Both the position numbers and the translations under genes were made by a program. This document shows, in pieces, positions 1-6,921 of a stretch of DNA of 33,024 nucleotides (the first letter of the stretch is position 1; each line of letters starts with the position of its first letter). The notes beneath the pieces are model-generated. The model was not told where the DNA came from. It did no database searches and saw nothing but the letters and a program-made list of their open reading frames with translations. Source of the stretch: Deltaproteobacteria bacterium (GTDB lineage: Bacteria > Myxococcota_A > Polyangia > Polyangiales > Ga0077539); assembly GCA_947477565.1 (NCBI GenBank), contig CANJUR010000055.1, positions 1 to 33,024 of the forward strand, written 5' to 3'.

Positions 1-271
1 TGTGATCCGTGGATGGATCGTCGACTTCTACTGCTATGCCGCAAGGCTGGTGATCGAGGTGGACGGCGACATCCATGACCTGCAGCGAGCGGAAGACGAG
101 CGACGAACGCGTGCCCTGCACCTCGAAGGCCTGAAAGTGCTGCGCGTGCGAAACGAGGAGGTCCTCACCGAAATGGCTGACGTCGTCGCGCGAATTGTCG
201 AGGCTATCCACCATCCCAGGGTCGGGCCTGACCAGGGCCGCGAGGTCGCCCCAGGCGAGTCCACAGAGTGA
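1..271 (+). CDS. DUF559 endonuclease-like protein, C-terminal part (cut by window start)
   Basis: The frame is open at the window edge, so the true start lies upstream. The visible residues match the C-terminal half of the DUF559 family, which has the short-patch-repair/restriction-endonuclease-like fold: WIVDFYC, then LVIEVDGDIH, then GLKVLRVRNEEVL. The Asp of VDFYC and the Glu of IEVDG fit the usual nuclease acidic positions, although the catalytic role is family knowledge and not shown here. A roughly 20-residue polar tail follows the domain. Such genes are common in mobile or accessory DNA of high-G+C bacteria, which fits the scrambled region that follows. Substrate and role are unknown. 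Confidence 0.75.
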   Translation, partial: VIRGWIVDFYCYAARLVIEVDGDIHDLQRAEDERRTRALHLEGLKVLRVRNEEVLTEMADVVARIVEAIHHPRVGPDQGREVAPGESTE

Positions 272-304
272 GAGTGACCGAGTCGTCTCTGCTCTGCCCT
301 CCCT

Positions 305-322
305 GCCCCCACTCGTGGGGGC
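305..322. terminator. GC-rich hairpin downstream of the DUF559 gene
   Basis: This is a perfect inverted repeat, GCCCCCAC-TC-GTGGGGGC, 33 bp after the DUF559 stop codon. No T-tract follows, so it would be a weak or atypical terminator at best. In such G+C-rich DNA the hairpin could also be chance. Confidence 0.3.
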
Positions 323-417
323 GGGGCCGGGGGTGGGGGCTCGCGTAGAGACGGTGAACCAAGGGTTCTGACGGTAAATCATGGTTTCCCCGCATCCCTG
401 CTTATGTAACCTCTAGC

Positions 418-458
418 GGATTCGTGCCTGAAGGGCTGGGGCGTTGGATCGCCTATCC
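418..458. repeat. 41-bp direct repeat, copy 1
   Basis: This copy is 36/41 identical, counted by eye, to the copy at 977-1017 in the same orientation. The shared core includes AGGGCTGGGGCGTTGGATCG. On the minus strand, the coding fragment to its right (monoamine oxidase N-terminus) runs straight into the repeat and loses its family sequence there. That is the behaviour of a mobile-element boundary or recombination point. A link to the nearby IS91-family remnant is inference. Confidence 0.8.
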
Positions 459-616
459 CCCGCCGCCGCGCCGACGCCGCCGAGGAGCTGCCGCCGCGAG
501 ACGCGCGCTTCTGCATCGCGCTCCATCACCTCGGAGGTCGAGACGTTGAGAGACTCAGCAGCGTCTGCGAGGGACAGCGCCCTTCGCAACATGGAGAACA
601 AGGGCGTATGCGCCAT
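459..616 (-). pseudogene. N-terminal fragment of a flavin monoamine oxidase family protein
   Basis: About 52 residues read on the minus strand from an ATG at 616. They begin MAHTPLFSMLRRALSLADA and reach a Tat-like SRRQLLGGVGAAA near residue 40. A short helical leader ending in a twin-arginine-type export signal is typical of secreted flavin amine oxidases. After GAAA the frame enters the 41-bp repeat, and no FAD-binding GxGxxG sequence follows, so the catalytic body is missing. The family call rests on the leader only, so it is moderate. The fragment lies head to head with the TolC fragment, with no space between them for a promoter, which indicates a rearranged junction near 610-620. Confidence 0.5.
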
Positions 617-955
617 GGGCAGACGCCAACACCGTTGCGTTCCGCGCGCGGCCTCGCGCTACGACCGGGCGTGTCTCTCGACGATGGCGTGACCGAAGAA
701 GAGGACGTTGCCGCGGCGCTCTGGGACCATCCCCCGCTGCAGGCCACCCTCGCGGACCTCGGCGTCGCCCGCGCGGACCTCGCCGACACCAACCAGCTCC
801 CGAACCCCACCCTCGCGCTGCTCTTCCCCTTCGGCGCGCGGCCCAAAGAGCAGGCCGCGGAGCCCGAGGCGCTGCCCGTGCTGCTCACGACGGCGCTCGA
901 CAGCGAGCTCCTCCAGCGCGGTGAGCGGGTGCTCTCGACGGCGCGAAAACAAGGG
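608..955 (+). pseudogene. TolC/outer-membrane efflux protein fragment
   Basis: Residues such as VSLDDGVTEEEDVAAALW, LADLGVARADL and LPNPTLALLFPFG match the first helical repeat of TolC-type (CusC/CzcC-like) outer-membrane efflux proteins. Both ends are missing. There is no convincing signal peptide before the match, and family similarity stops around 945, where the frame runs on into non-homologous sequence and the second 41-bp repeat. About 100 residues remain, against 400 or more in a full protein, and no inner-membrane or periplasmic partner gene is nearby. This is almost certainly a non-functional relic. Confidence 0.6.
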
Positions 956-976
956 AGCTGCGCATATATATGCCGC

Positions 977-1017
977 GGTTGCGTGCCAGCAGGGCTGGGG
1001 CGTTGGATCGCTTATCC
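977..1017. repeat. 41-bp direct repeat, copy 2
   Basis: Same orientation as copy 1 (418-458), with copy-to-copy spacing of 559 bp. It abuts the stop codon (1019-1021) of the truncated IS91-type transposase frame. Both repeats therefore sit at the 3' edge of a minus-strand gene fragment. It may be an element terminus. Confidence 0.8.
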
Positions 1018-1018
1018 A

Positions 1019-1918
1019 CTACGGACAAGTTGAAGCCGTGGCGCGGATTGCTTCGTCGAGGAGAGCAGGAGCGGCGGGCTCGCCAGGACCATCCTTTTCG
1101 GCGGTGTCGTCCTTCACATTCTCGACGGTGCCTCGCTGCGTGGCGACCTGCGCGAACACCGCGGCGAAGGAGCGGTCTGGCGTGTCGTTCGAGGCGGTGG
1201 CGGCGTCCGTGGCGTAGCCGCGCTTGCGAAGCCACTTCACTACGCGGGGGGCGACGCGCTCGAGCAGCACGTACAGGTCGGCGCGCGTCGGCGGCGCGGC
1301 AGAGACGAAGCGCACGTCGTCATCGCCTGCGCCGTCGCCTTCGACGTAGACGCCGTCCAGAGCGCACGTGTGCAGATGGACGTGCAAGTTGATGCTGGAG
1401 CCGAACCTCTGCACGAACGTCACGGCGCCCGCATGGAGCACGCCGCTGTCGCCACGCTTCGTTGCGGCGGTGTTGTATTGACGGGCGAGCTCCTGGGCGT
1501 GGATGCGAGCAAGGGCGCGGAGCACGTCGGGCTTCGTCGCCGCGAGCCGCGACTGCTCGAATGGGAAGGACAATACGAATCACCGAAGCGGCACGAAGCG
1601 CAGGACGCAGTCGACGAGGTGCTCCGCCTGCGCCCCCATCCGACGCCCCGCACAGCTCGGGCAGAGGCCTCGCTGTTTGCACGAAAACGGCACGATCAGG
1701 TCGTGCTGGCACCGTTGGCAGCGCAGATGGACGAACTGCTTGAGAAGTAGCCGCAGCGCAGGTTAGCCGCGATGCTCGTCATCGACGTACCGAGGCAGCG
1801 GGCCGTCGTACGACTCTCTCGCGTCGCTCAGAAACTCGGCGCCGTGCGCATTGACGAGCCGGTAGAGCACCGTGGCGTGAGACTCGCGCGGCAGGTAGCT
1901 CCGCGCGAGTCGTGCCAT
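1019..1918 (-). pseudogene. IS91-family (Y2-type) transposase remnant, frameshifted
   Basis: Reading right to left, three blocks in different frames form an IS91/IS801-like transposase. The N-terminal block (1918-1763) has SYLPRES, ATVLYRLV and LPRYVDDEHRG and ends in TAA. An apparent one-base insertion breaks the expected GYLRCGY join. A zinc-binding block (about 1745-1583) has CQRC, SCKQRGLCPSCAGRRM and HLVDCVLRFVPLR and ends at an in-frame TGA at 1580-1582. The last block (from 1573) has LSFPFEQSR and FVQRFGSSINLHVHLHTCALDGVY, the His-rich motif of the family. The C-terminal third is gone; the frame stops at 1019 beside the 41-bp repeat. At least two frameshifts, one nonsense codon and the truncation make it inactive. 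The N-terminal limit is uncertain. Confidence 0.8.
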
Positions 1919-2086
1919 CAACCGGAGTGCAGAATTCCTCGCGTTTTCGTTCCTGCCACCTGTCCCTGGGAAGGTTGGGCTGTGCGCGAGCCACCTTTGG
2001 CCGAGACCGTCGCGGCTGCCGAGGTCGACTCTTCAGCGAGGATCGCCGCCGTTGATCTCATTCATCGACTGCTGGAACATCAGGCC

Positions 2087-2833
2087 ATGAACGATGAACC
2101 CATCGAAGTGCGCTATGAGAGCATCAATTACCATCCGCCAGGCAGAACAGAACGCATTGTTGCTCAGGTCGGCGACCCGGGTTTCCGCGAGCTTGTTGAT
2201 GCGCTCAGGTACGCTGCATTCCCTCGTCCACCGATAACGTTTTCACTGGGACGCACTGCGCTGCTGCCCGGAGAGACAACGGGCACTCTTTCCGTGCGGG
2301 GGCCCCGGGGCGAACATCACTTCACGTCGTTCGCGAATTACTGGAATGAGGATCCAGGATATCGGCGTGTGTTCAATATCTTGAAGCCCCACAAACCTTC
2401 GCTCAGCCGCTTCACGGTTCCATCGGGTCCTGAGCTTGTTCTTTCATATCGCGTTGGCTCGTCTCACACGCACGGTTGTCACTGGCTGCAAATCATGAAG
2501 GGTGGAAAAGTGAGTTTACTGTTCGAGCATCAAGCCGGCAGTTCCATTCCACAACGCCTGACCGCAAAAGGAACGCTTGCTACCGCGGAACAACACACCA
2601 TCATCGCAGCTCTGCACAAGATCCGATGGCCGAATGATGAGCCTCCATTCAACGTTGCTCACGCAATGAACGGACACACGCCCGCTTCGATTGGCCTGAC
2701 ATCGGCGCGCGATGACGAAGGCCAGGCGGCTCAAATGTTCGCCTTTGAGCAACGCCGCAATGAACCTCGATGGGCAGCCCTTTTCGATGCACTCGATCCT
2801 GTCGTGCAAACTCTCGCTCAAGCGCTCGCCTGA
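2087..2833 (+). CDS. Protein of unknown function, lower-G+C accessory gene
   Basis: I do not recognise this 248-residue protein. The frame is open back to about 1772, but that part lies antisense to the IS91 remnant and reads as low-complexity. I therefore chose the ATG at 2087 (MNDEPIEVRYESINYH); there is no strong ribosome-binding site. There is no signal peptide or membrane segment. It looks like a soluble alpha/beta protein with Trp/His-rich stretches (SSHTHGCHWLQIMKGGK) and a helical, acidic C-terminus. Base composition is clearly lower in G+C than the core genes, as in the HNH gene 77 bp downstream on the same strand. Shared composition and spacing suggest the two arrived together. A nuclease partner or an antagonist are possibilities, but nothing in the sequence decides this. 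Confidence 0.6.
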   Translation: MNDEPIEVRYESINYHPPGRTERIVAQVGDPGFRELVDALRYAAFPRPPITFSLGRTALLPGETTGTLSVRGPRGEHHFTSFANYWNEDPGYRRVFNILKPHKPSLSRFTVPSGPELVLSYRVGSSHTHGCHWLQIMKGGKVSLLFEHQAGSSIPQRLTAKGTLATAEQHTIIAALHKIRWPNDEPPFNVAHAMNGHTPASIGLTSARDDEGQAAQMFAFEQRRNEPRWAALFDALDPVVQTLAQALA

Positions 2834-2869
2834 TAGCGGCCGCTCTCACACATCGAATCGAGGAACGCG

Positions 2870-2914
2870 ATGCGAGATATTAATCCTCAAACCTACGGAG
2901 ACCAGAATACATGA
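2870..2914 (+). CDS. Possible 14-codon leader ORF coupled to the HNH gene
   Basis: MRDINPQTYGDQNT starts 5 nt after a GAGGAA-like ribosome-binding sequence (2859-2864). Its TGA overlaps the ATG of the HNH gene as ATGA. It could couple translation or be chance, since an ORF this short is weak evidence alone. Confidence 0.25.
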   Translation: MRDINPQTYGDQNT

Positions 2915-3759
2915 CCATCAAAGAATCATTTGCTGATTATCTCCGCTCAACGAATGTAGATGGCAGTGGAAAAGCCACGTCTTATCTGCGGGCACTGGAT
3001 TTAATGGCAGCTATACTGCAAGCCGTTCCGCTGGGCTTTAATGATTGTTGTGACATCTGGGAGGTGGCTTCTGTGGAGCGATTGATAGAGTTACGCTCGC
3101 GAGTGCTTGAAGAACAGAGACGAAAGTCGATAAGTCCGTGGGTGCTCGAAGGAATCCCGGTTAGCTATTTGAGGGATGGGTATTGCTCGGCGGCACTCAC
3201 GCAGTTGATTGAATTCCGCGCGCAGTACGGGTTTACGGAGAAAGTCTTCAGGCTTCTCGATGTTTACACCGGCGATGAGTCTGCGGTGGCTAAATCGCTG
3301 AACATTTCGCCCATAATCCCAAACGATTTTGTTCATGATCCCGAGACAAAGGATGGCAAAGAGCGCATCCAGTCCATCAAGGCACGCATTGGCCAAAATG
3401 CATTTCGGGAGGTGGTTCTAGCAGAGTATCAAAACCGTTGTTGCATGACTGGCATTGATCTCCCTGAAGTGAATAGGGCGAGTCATATTATTGGCTGGGC
3501 TGAGCGGGCCGAAACTCGGATGGATCCGCGCAATGGACTTTGCCTATCAGCCACGTACGACGCCGCATTTGATCGCAAGCTGATTAGCTTTGACGACGAC
3601 TATCGTCTGATTCTTTCCAAAAGCATTAGCGAACGGGTAGCAAGTCAAAGTTTGAAGACACATTTCCTAAGTAAAGAAGGTCAGCGGCTAGAAATGCCAT
3701 CGCGCTTCCACCCACTTAAGGAATACCTGGAGCATCATCGTAAAGGCGGAAGTTTCTAA
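2911..3759 (+). CDS. HNH endonuclease (HNH_2-type), lower G+C
   Basis: A 282-residue protein. The N-terminal 140 residues are a helical region of unknown function. The C-terminal part is an HNH-type nuclease module: CCMTGIDLPEVNRASHIIGW with the first His near residue 192, then DPRNGLCLSATYDAAFDRKL with the Asn near 208. This arrangement resembles the PF13391-type restriction endonuclease family. At the place where many relatives have HxxAFD this protein has YDAAFD, so the third catalytic-type residue appears to be Tyr. An upstream GGAG lies 10 nt from the ATG. G+C is near half by eye, well below the flanking core genes, supporting recent transfer. A DNA-cleaving defence or selfish role is inferred; no methylase gene is visible nearby. 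Confidence 0.8.
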   Translation: MTIKESFADYLRSTNVDGSGKATSYLRALDLMAAILQAVPLGFNDCCDIWEVASVERLIELRSRVLEEQRRKSISPWVLEGIPVSYLRDGYCSAALTQLIEFRAQYGFTEKVFRLLDVYTGDESAVAKSLNISPIIPNDFVHDPETKDGKERIQSIKARIGQNAFREVVLAEYQNRCCMTGIDLPEVNRASHIIGWAERAETRMDPRNGLCLSATYDAAFDRKLISFDDDYRLILSKSISERVASQSLKTHFLSKEGQRLEMPSRFHPLKEYLEHHRKGGSF

Positions 3760-3798
3760 AAAGATGAAAGCATCGCGAACAATCGCGAACTGCCAGGC

Positions 3799-3829
3799 GA
3801 CGAACCACCTCAACGCCGAGGAGGTCGTC
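3799..3829. terminator. Imperfect hairpin after the HNH gene
   Basis: GACGAACCACCTC pairs with GAGGAGGTCGTC across a 6-nt loop, with one bulge and one mismatch, 39 nt after the HNH stop codon. No T-tract follows. It is a tentative transcription end. Confidence 0.25.
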
Positions 3830-3890
3830 TAAGAGCCCGGGCTTCGGGAGCGCCGCTACGTCACGGGCGTCCCGACGCTGAAGGCGTCCG

Positions 3891-4442
3891 TCACTTCATG
3901 CGAGGAGGCGCTCCGCCCGCGGAGCCCCCCTGGCCCGCGCCCCCGAGACCCGCCGGCTCAGGAAGGACACCGGCGCTCCGTGCATCGCTGAGTTCGCGCT
4001 CGGTGAGGCGCCCGTCGTCGTCGTGGTCGGCGACGCGCAGCCGCTGCCACCGCACGCCAGCCTCCTCGGGCGTCACGAAGCCGTCCGCGTTGGCGTCGAG
4101 CCGCTGAAACCGCCGCGAACGCATCACCTCGACGTGCGCTGTCAGCTCAGGGACGGTGAGCACGCCGTCGTGATCGGCGTCCGCGGGCGAGAAGCGCTGC
4201 TGGGCGCGCGGGGGAAGCTCCGCCACATCGACGCGGCCATCGCCGTCGTGGTCGAGGATCTGCGCGAACTCCACGGGGCTGGGCGACTGGGCGCGGCGGT
4301 CTGCGTCGACGACGTGCGGAGCCGTGGGGTTCGCGACGCGCTGCGGACTGCCAGCCGAGCCCTGGTCGGCGGGCGCACAGCCAGGCGAGGCTGCGACCAC
4401 GATCGTGACTCCGAGGATCGATGCACGCAAAGGGCTCATCAC
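3891..4442 (-). CDS. EF-hand calcium-binding lipoprotein
   Basis: A 183-residue protein with a lipoprotein signal (hydrophobic residues 8-18, then ASPGC with the lipidated Cys at 22) and a Ser/Pro-rich spacer. Four EF-hand loops follow: DHDGDGRVDVAE (64-75), DADHDGVLTVPE (88-99), DANADGFVTPEE (116-127) and DHDDDGRLTERE (139-150). Each keeps the acidic residues at loop positions 1, 3, 5 and 12, so calcium binding is expected. The C-terminus is a Gly/Ala/Pro-rich tail. It would sit on the periplasmic side of a membrane, perhaps as a calcium sensor or buffer. No partner gene is adjacent: the HNH gene converges on it and an IS remnant lies upstream. The start has two consecutive Met codons. Confidence 0.85.
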   Translation of the reverse strand: MMSPLRASILGVTIVVAASPGCAPADQGSAGSPQRVANPTAPHVVDADRRAQSPSPVEFAQILDHDGDGRVDVAELPPRAQQRFSPADADHDGVLTVPELTAHVEVMRSRRFQRLDANADGFVTPEEAGVRWQRLRVADHDDDGRLTERELSDARSAGVLPEPAGLGGAGQGGSAGGAPPRMK

Positions 4443-4663
4443 GCTGCTCCTGCCGAGGGTGTCGCGGACGCCGGATGGAACCGCACGACGTAATCTACGA
4501 AATCACACTGAAGTGACGTTCTCTTTCCAGTAGCGGGGCTCTGCGGTCGGGCGAATAGGGCGTCTAGTGGCCCAGGGCCCCCGAAGATCTCCCAGCGGAC
4601 ATCGTGCCGAACGTCGCCTCCCGTTGGGCACGCTCATGGCGACGGCGCCAAAATCTCTTGACT

Positions 4664-4975
4664 TCACGGGGTTCCTCGGATGGGCAGGCGGAAGAGGTCG
4701 TCATCGTCCCGACAGGCCATCTTCTGCTTCGCCTTCGTCCCTCGCTTCTCCGTCTCATCTCACGGGCATCAGCGCCATCCGCCGCAAGAGCGCGAAGTTG
4801 GTTGCCCCGTTCGTATCGCGGATAGGGCACGCGTCCTCTCCCCTCTGAACGTCGAGAGTCCAATACAGACCATTCTCAAGGTGCAAGTGCTCGCGGATGG
4901 AGTCTGCGAGCAGGAGAATGCGCGAGGGAAGGTTGCTGACGTAATACTCAGATCCCTGCGAAACCCGGATCGAAG
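4664..4975 (-). pseudogene. ISAs1-family transposase, C-terminal remnant with frameshift
   Basis: The minus strand reads SEYYVSNLPS, IREHLHLENGLYWTLDVQRG, EDACPIRDTNGATNFALLRR. This is the conserved C-terminal end of ISAs1 (H-repeat-associated) DDE transposases, including the HxxxENxLxWxLDV motif with its catalytic-type Glu. That frame stops after LMPVR near 4755. The family tail continues in another frame as EKRGTKAKQKMACRDDDDLFRLP and ends at TGA 4664-4666. Most of the protein is absent upstream: similarity begins only about 10 bp from the stop codon of the TPR gene at 4985. It is inactive. The 220 bp between it and the EF-hand gene hold nothing I recognise. Confidence 0.75.
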
Positions 4976-4984
4976 ACCGTGCCG

Positions 4985-5881
4985 CTACCGCTCGTCGTCC
5001 GGGTTGCGTGCCGTCTGCCCCGCGCGACGGCGCAGCATCATTTGCTGAAGGTCCTGGGCGTTGCGCTCCAACTGGTCCAGTGGGGCGAGGGACTGCGGCG
5101 GCGGCGGCGCCCCTCCGTCCGCCTGCTCGGGCGGTGCTCCCCCATCGGGTTGCTCGCCGTTCGATCCGCTGTCGCCGTTGGCGCCGCCGTCGTTGCCCGA
5201 CGAACCACTGTCTCCCTGCTGCCCGCCGCCGTCGCCCTGTCCGCCGCCGTCCCCGCCGCCGCCGCTGTCCCCGGCGGGCGCGTCGCTGCTGGCATCCTGG
5301 GACGCATCCTGCGACGCATCCTGGCCCGCGTCGGGACCCGCATCGGGGTGGTCTTCTTCGTCCTTGCGACGGCGCGCGAGGTCGAGGTTCCACGCGGCAT
5401 CCACCCAGCCGGGGCGCAGCCGCAGGGCTTCCTTGTACGCGTCGATCGCGTTGCGCCAGGAGTGCTCCGCAAAGAACGTGTTGCCCAGATTGTATTGCGC
5501 CCTCGCCCGCACCTGCGTGTCGATGTCCTCCATCGGCGCGCCCGCCATGCCCCGCGCGGCATTGCGGATCTCGTCCTGCGCGCCCGAATACCCTTCGGGC
5601 ACCGCGGCGTCGCCGACCATCTCCGGCAGCACGCCGCCGTCCCCGGGCATCAGCAGCACGCGAAACTTCGCCAGTCCCCGGTTGGCGTGCACTCCCGCGT
5701 TGCGCGGACCGTCTCCCGGCGCCGACTCGTAGTGTCCCAGCGCCTGCGGAAACTCCCGTTGCTCAAACGCCGCGTTGCCCTGCGCCACCCGCGGTTCGAG
5801 CTCTTCCCGCGGCGGCCACGCCCACACCGTGAACGCCGTCAGACCGACCCCGATCACCCCCGCGACGACGTACGCCCTCAC
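4985..5881 (-). CDS. batC: BatC-like TPR membrane protein
   Basis: A 298-residue protein, last gene of the Bat operon. The GTG start at 5881 overlaps the upstream stop codon (GTGA). Order: N-terminal membrane anchor (about residues 3-22, ending FTVWAWPP); TPR-like helices (GNAAFEQREFPQALGHYESA, and later AQYNLGNTFFAEHSWRNAID and YKEALRLRPGWVDAAWNLDL); a long Asp/Ala/Gly/Ser linker with repeated QDAS and GDGG units; and a short helical C-terminus. BatC proteins of Bat operons combine TPRs with a low-complexity tail and are thought to scaffold the VWA proteins at the membrane. The low-complexity part is probably disordered and variable. An ISAs1 remnant lies immediately downstream. Confidence 0.75.
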   Translation of the reverse strand: MRAYVVAGVIGVGLTAFTVWAWPPREELEPRVAQGNAAFEQREFPQALGHYESAPGDGPRNAGVHANRGLAKFRVLLMPGDGGVLPEMVGDAAVPEGYSGAQDEIRNAARGMAGAPMEDIDTQVRARAQYNLGNTFFAEHSWRNAIDAYKEALRLRPGWVDAAWNLDLARRRKDEEDHPDAGPDAGQDASQDASQDASSDAPAGDSGGGGDGGGQGDGGGQQGDSGSSGNDGGANGDSGSNGEQPDGGAPPEQADGGAPPPPQSLAPLDQLERNAQDLQQMMLRRRAGQTARNPDDER

Positions 5882-6921
5882 GACGCACCTCCCGATGCCG
5901 CGCGCCGACGAACCCGCTCCGGCAACAGCCCCGAGGCCACCAGAAGCAACAGAAACGCCGGAAGCAGCACCACCGCGGCCAGCTCTTCGTACACCGTGCG
6001 CTGCGTCTCCGAGACCTCCGAGCGCCGCAGCCGCGCCAACTGTCGGCGCACGGCGTCGATGCCCACCTCGCCGGTGCGCGGGCGGAAGTACGTCCCGTGC
6101 CCCTCCGTCGCCACGTTGCGGAGCTGCTGCTCCATCTGCGCGGTAAACTGGGTCTGCTTGATCTCGCCGCGCGAGTCGCGCTCGTACCCCGCCATCCGGC
6201 CGTCCTGCGTGTACGCCGGGATGGGCTCCGGCACCGTGCTCCCGATGGCGTCGATAAACACCTGCACCCCGTCGCCCGCCGCCTCGCGCGCCGCCGCCAC
6301 CGGGTCGCCGTCGAGGTCTTCGCCGTCGGTGATCAGCAAGATCACCCGCGACCGTCGCCCCGCCAGCGGATCGCGCCGCAGCAGGTCGCGCGCCGCAGAG
6401 ATGGCCCGCCCGATGGACGTTCCCTGCACCGGAAACTCCCACGGGTGCGCGTCGCGGAAGAACCGCAGCGCCGCCTCGTGGTCCGTCGTCAGCGGGTACT
6501 CCATCGTGTCGCCCGCGAAGAGCACCACCGCCACCCGATCACCGGGCTCTTCGGTGAGCAGCCGCTCAAGTTCGGCCTTCGCGCGCTCGATGCGCGAGGG
6601 CGCCACGTCGCGCGCCAGCATCGACTTCGAGATGTCGAGGCACACCACCACGTCGATGCCGCGCCGCGCGACCACCTCCGTGCGCGACCCGTGCTGCGGC
6701 CGCGCCGCGCCCACCGCGAGCAACGCCACCGCCACCAGCACGAGCACCGACCGCGCCGCGCGCCAGCCCGCGGGCGATCCGTCTCGCAGGCCCGACACCA
6801 GCAGCACGTCACCGAAGCGCGCGAGGTCACGCCGCCGCGCCCACGTCGCGTACGCCATCAGCCCGCCCATCAGCGGCACAAGCGCCAGCAGCCACAACCA
6901 CCCCACCGCCCCGAACCTCAC
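5878..6921 (-). CDS. batB: BatB-like VWA-domain membrane protein
   Basis: A 347-residue protein starting at a GTG that overlaps the previous stop codon (GTGA, 6918-6921). Two N-terminal membrane segments (about residues 7-25 and 58-73) precede a von Willebrand factor A domain. Its metal-ion-dependent adhesion site is visible as DISKS at 96-100, with a conserved Thr in GTSIGRA and an Asp in ITDGED. A C-terminal membrane segment (VVLLPAFLLLLVASGLL) closes the protein. This is the BatA/BatB layout: a metal-binding VWA domain held at the membrane on the periplasmic side. Together with the neighbouring VWA protein it is a likely client or partner of the MoxR ATPase. Which of the pair is BatA and which BatB is by gene order only. 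Confidence 0.85.
   Translation of the reverse strand: MRFGAVGWLWLLALVPLMGGLMAYATWARRRDLARFGDVLLVSGLRDGSPAGWRAARSVLVLVAVALLAVGAARPQHGSRTEVVARRGIDVVVCLDISKSMLARDVAPSRIERAKAELERLLTEEPGDRVAVVLFAGDTMEYPLTTDHEAALRFFRDAHPWEFPVQGTSIGRAISAARDLLRRDPLAGRRSRVILLITDGEDLDGDPVAAAREAAGDGVQVFIDAIGSTVPEPIPAYTQDGRMAGYERDSRGEIKQTQFTAQMEQQLRNVATEGHGTYFRPRTGEVGIDAVRRQLARLRRSEVSETQRTVYEELAAVVLLPAFLLLLVASGLLPERVRRRAASGGAS

Noticed and set aside
940..975. Weak resemblance between the sequence beside repeat copy 2 and the start of the monoamine oxidase fragment
   Set aside because: Only a short, gapped match around a CCTTGTT core; too little to claim a second copy of the gene start.
1772..2086. Extension of the unknown gene upstream to 1772
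   Set aside because: The extra 105 residues are antisense to the IS91 remnant and lack plausible protein character; the start at 2087 is preferred.
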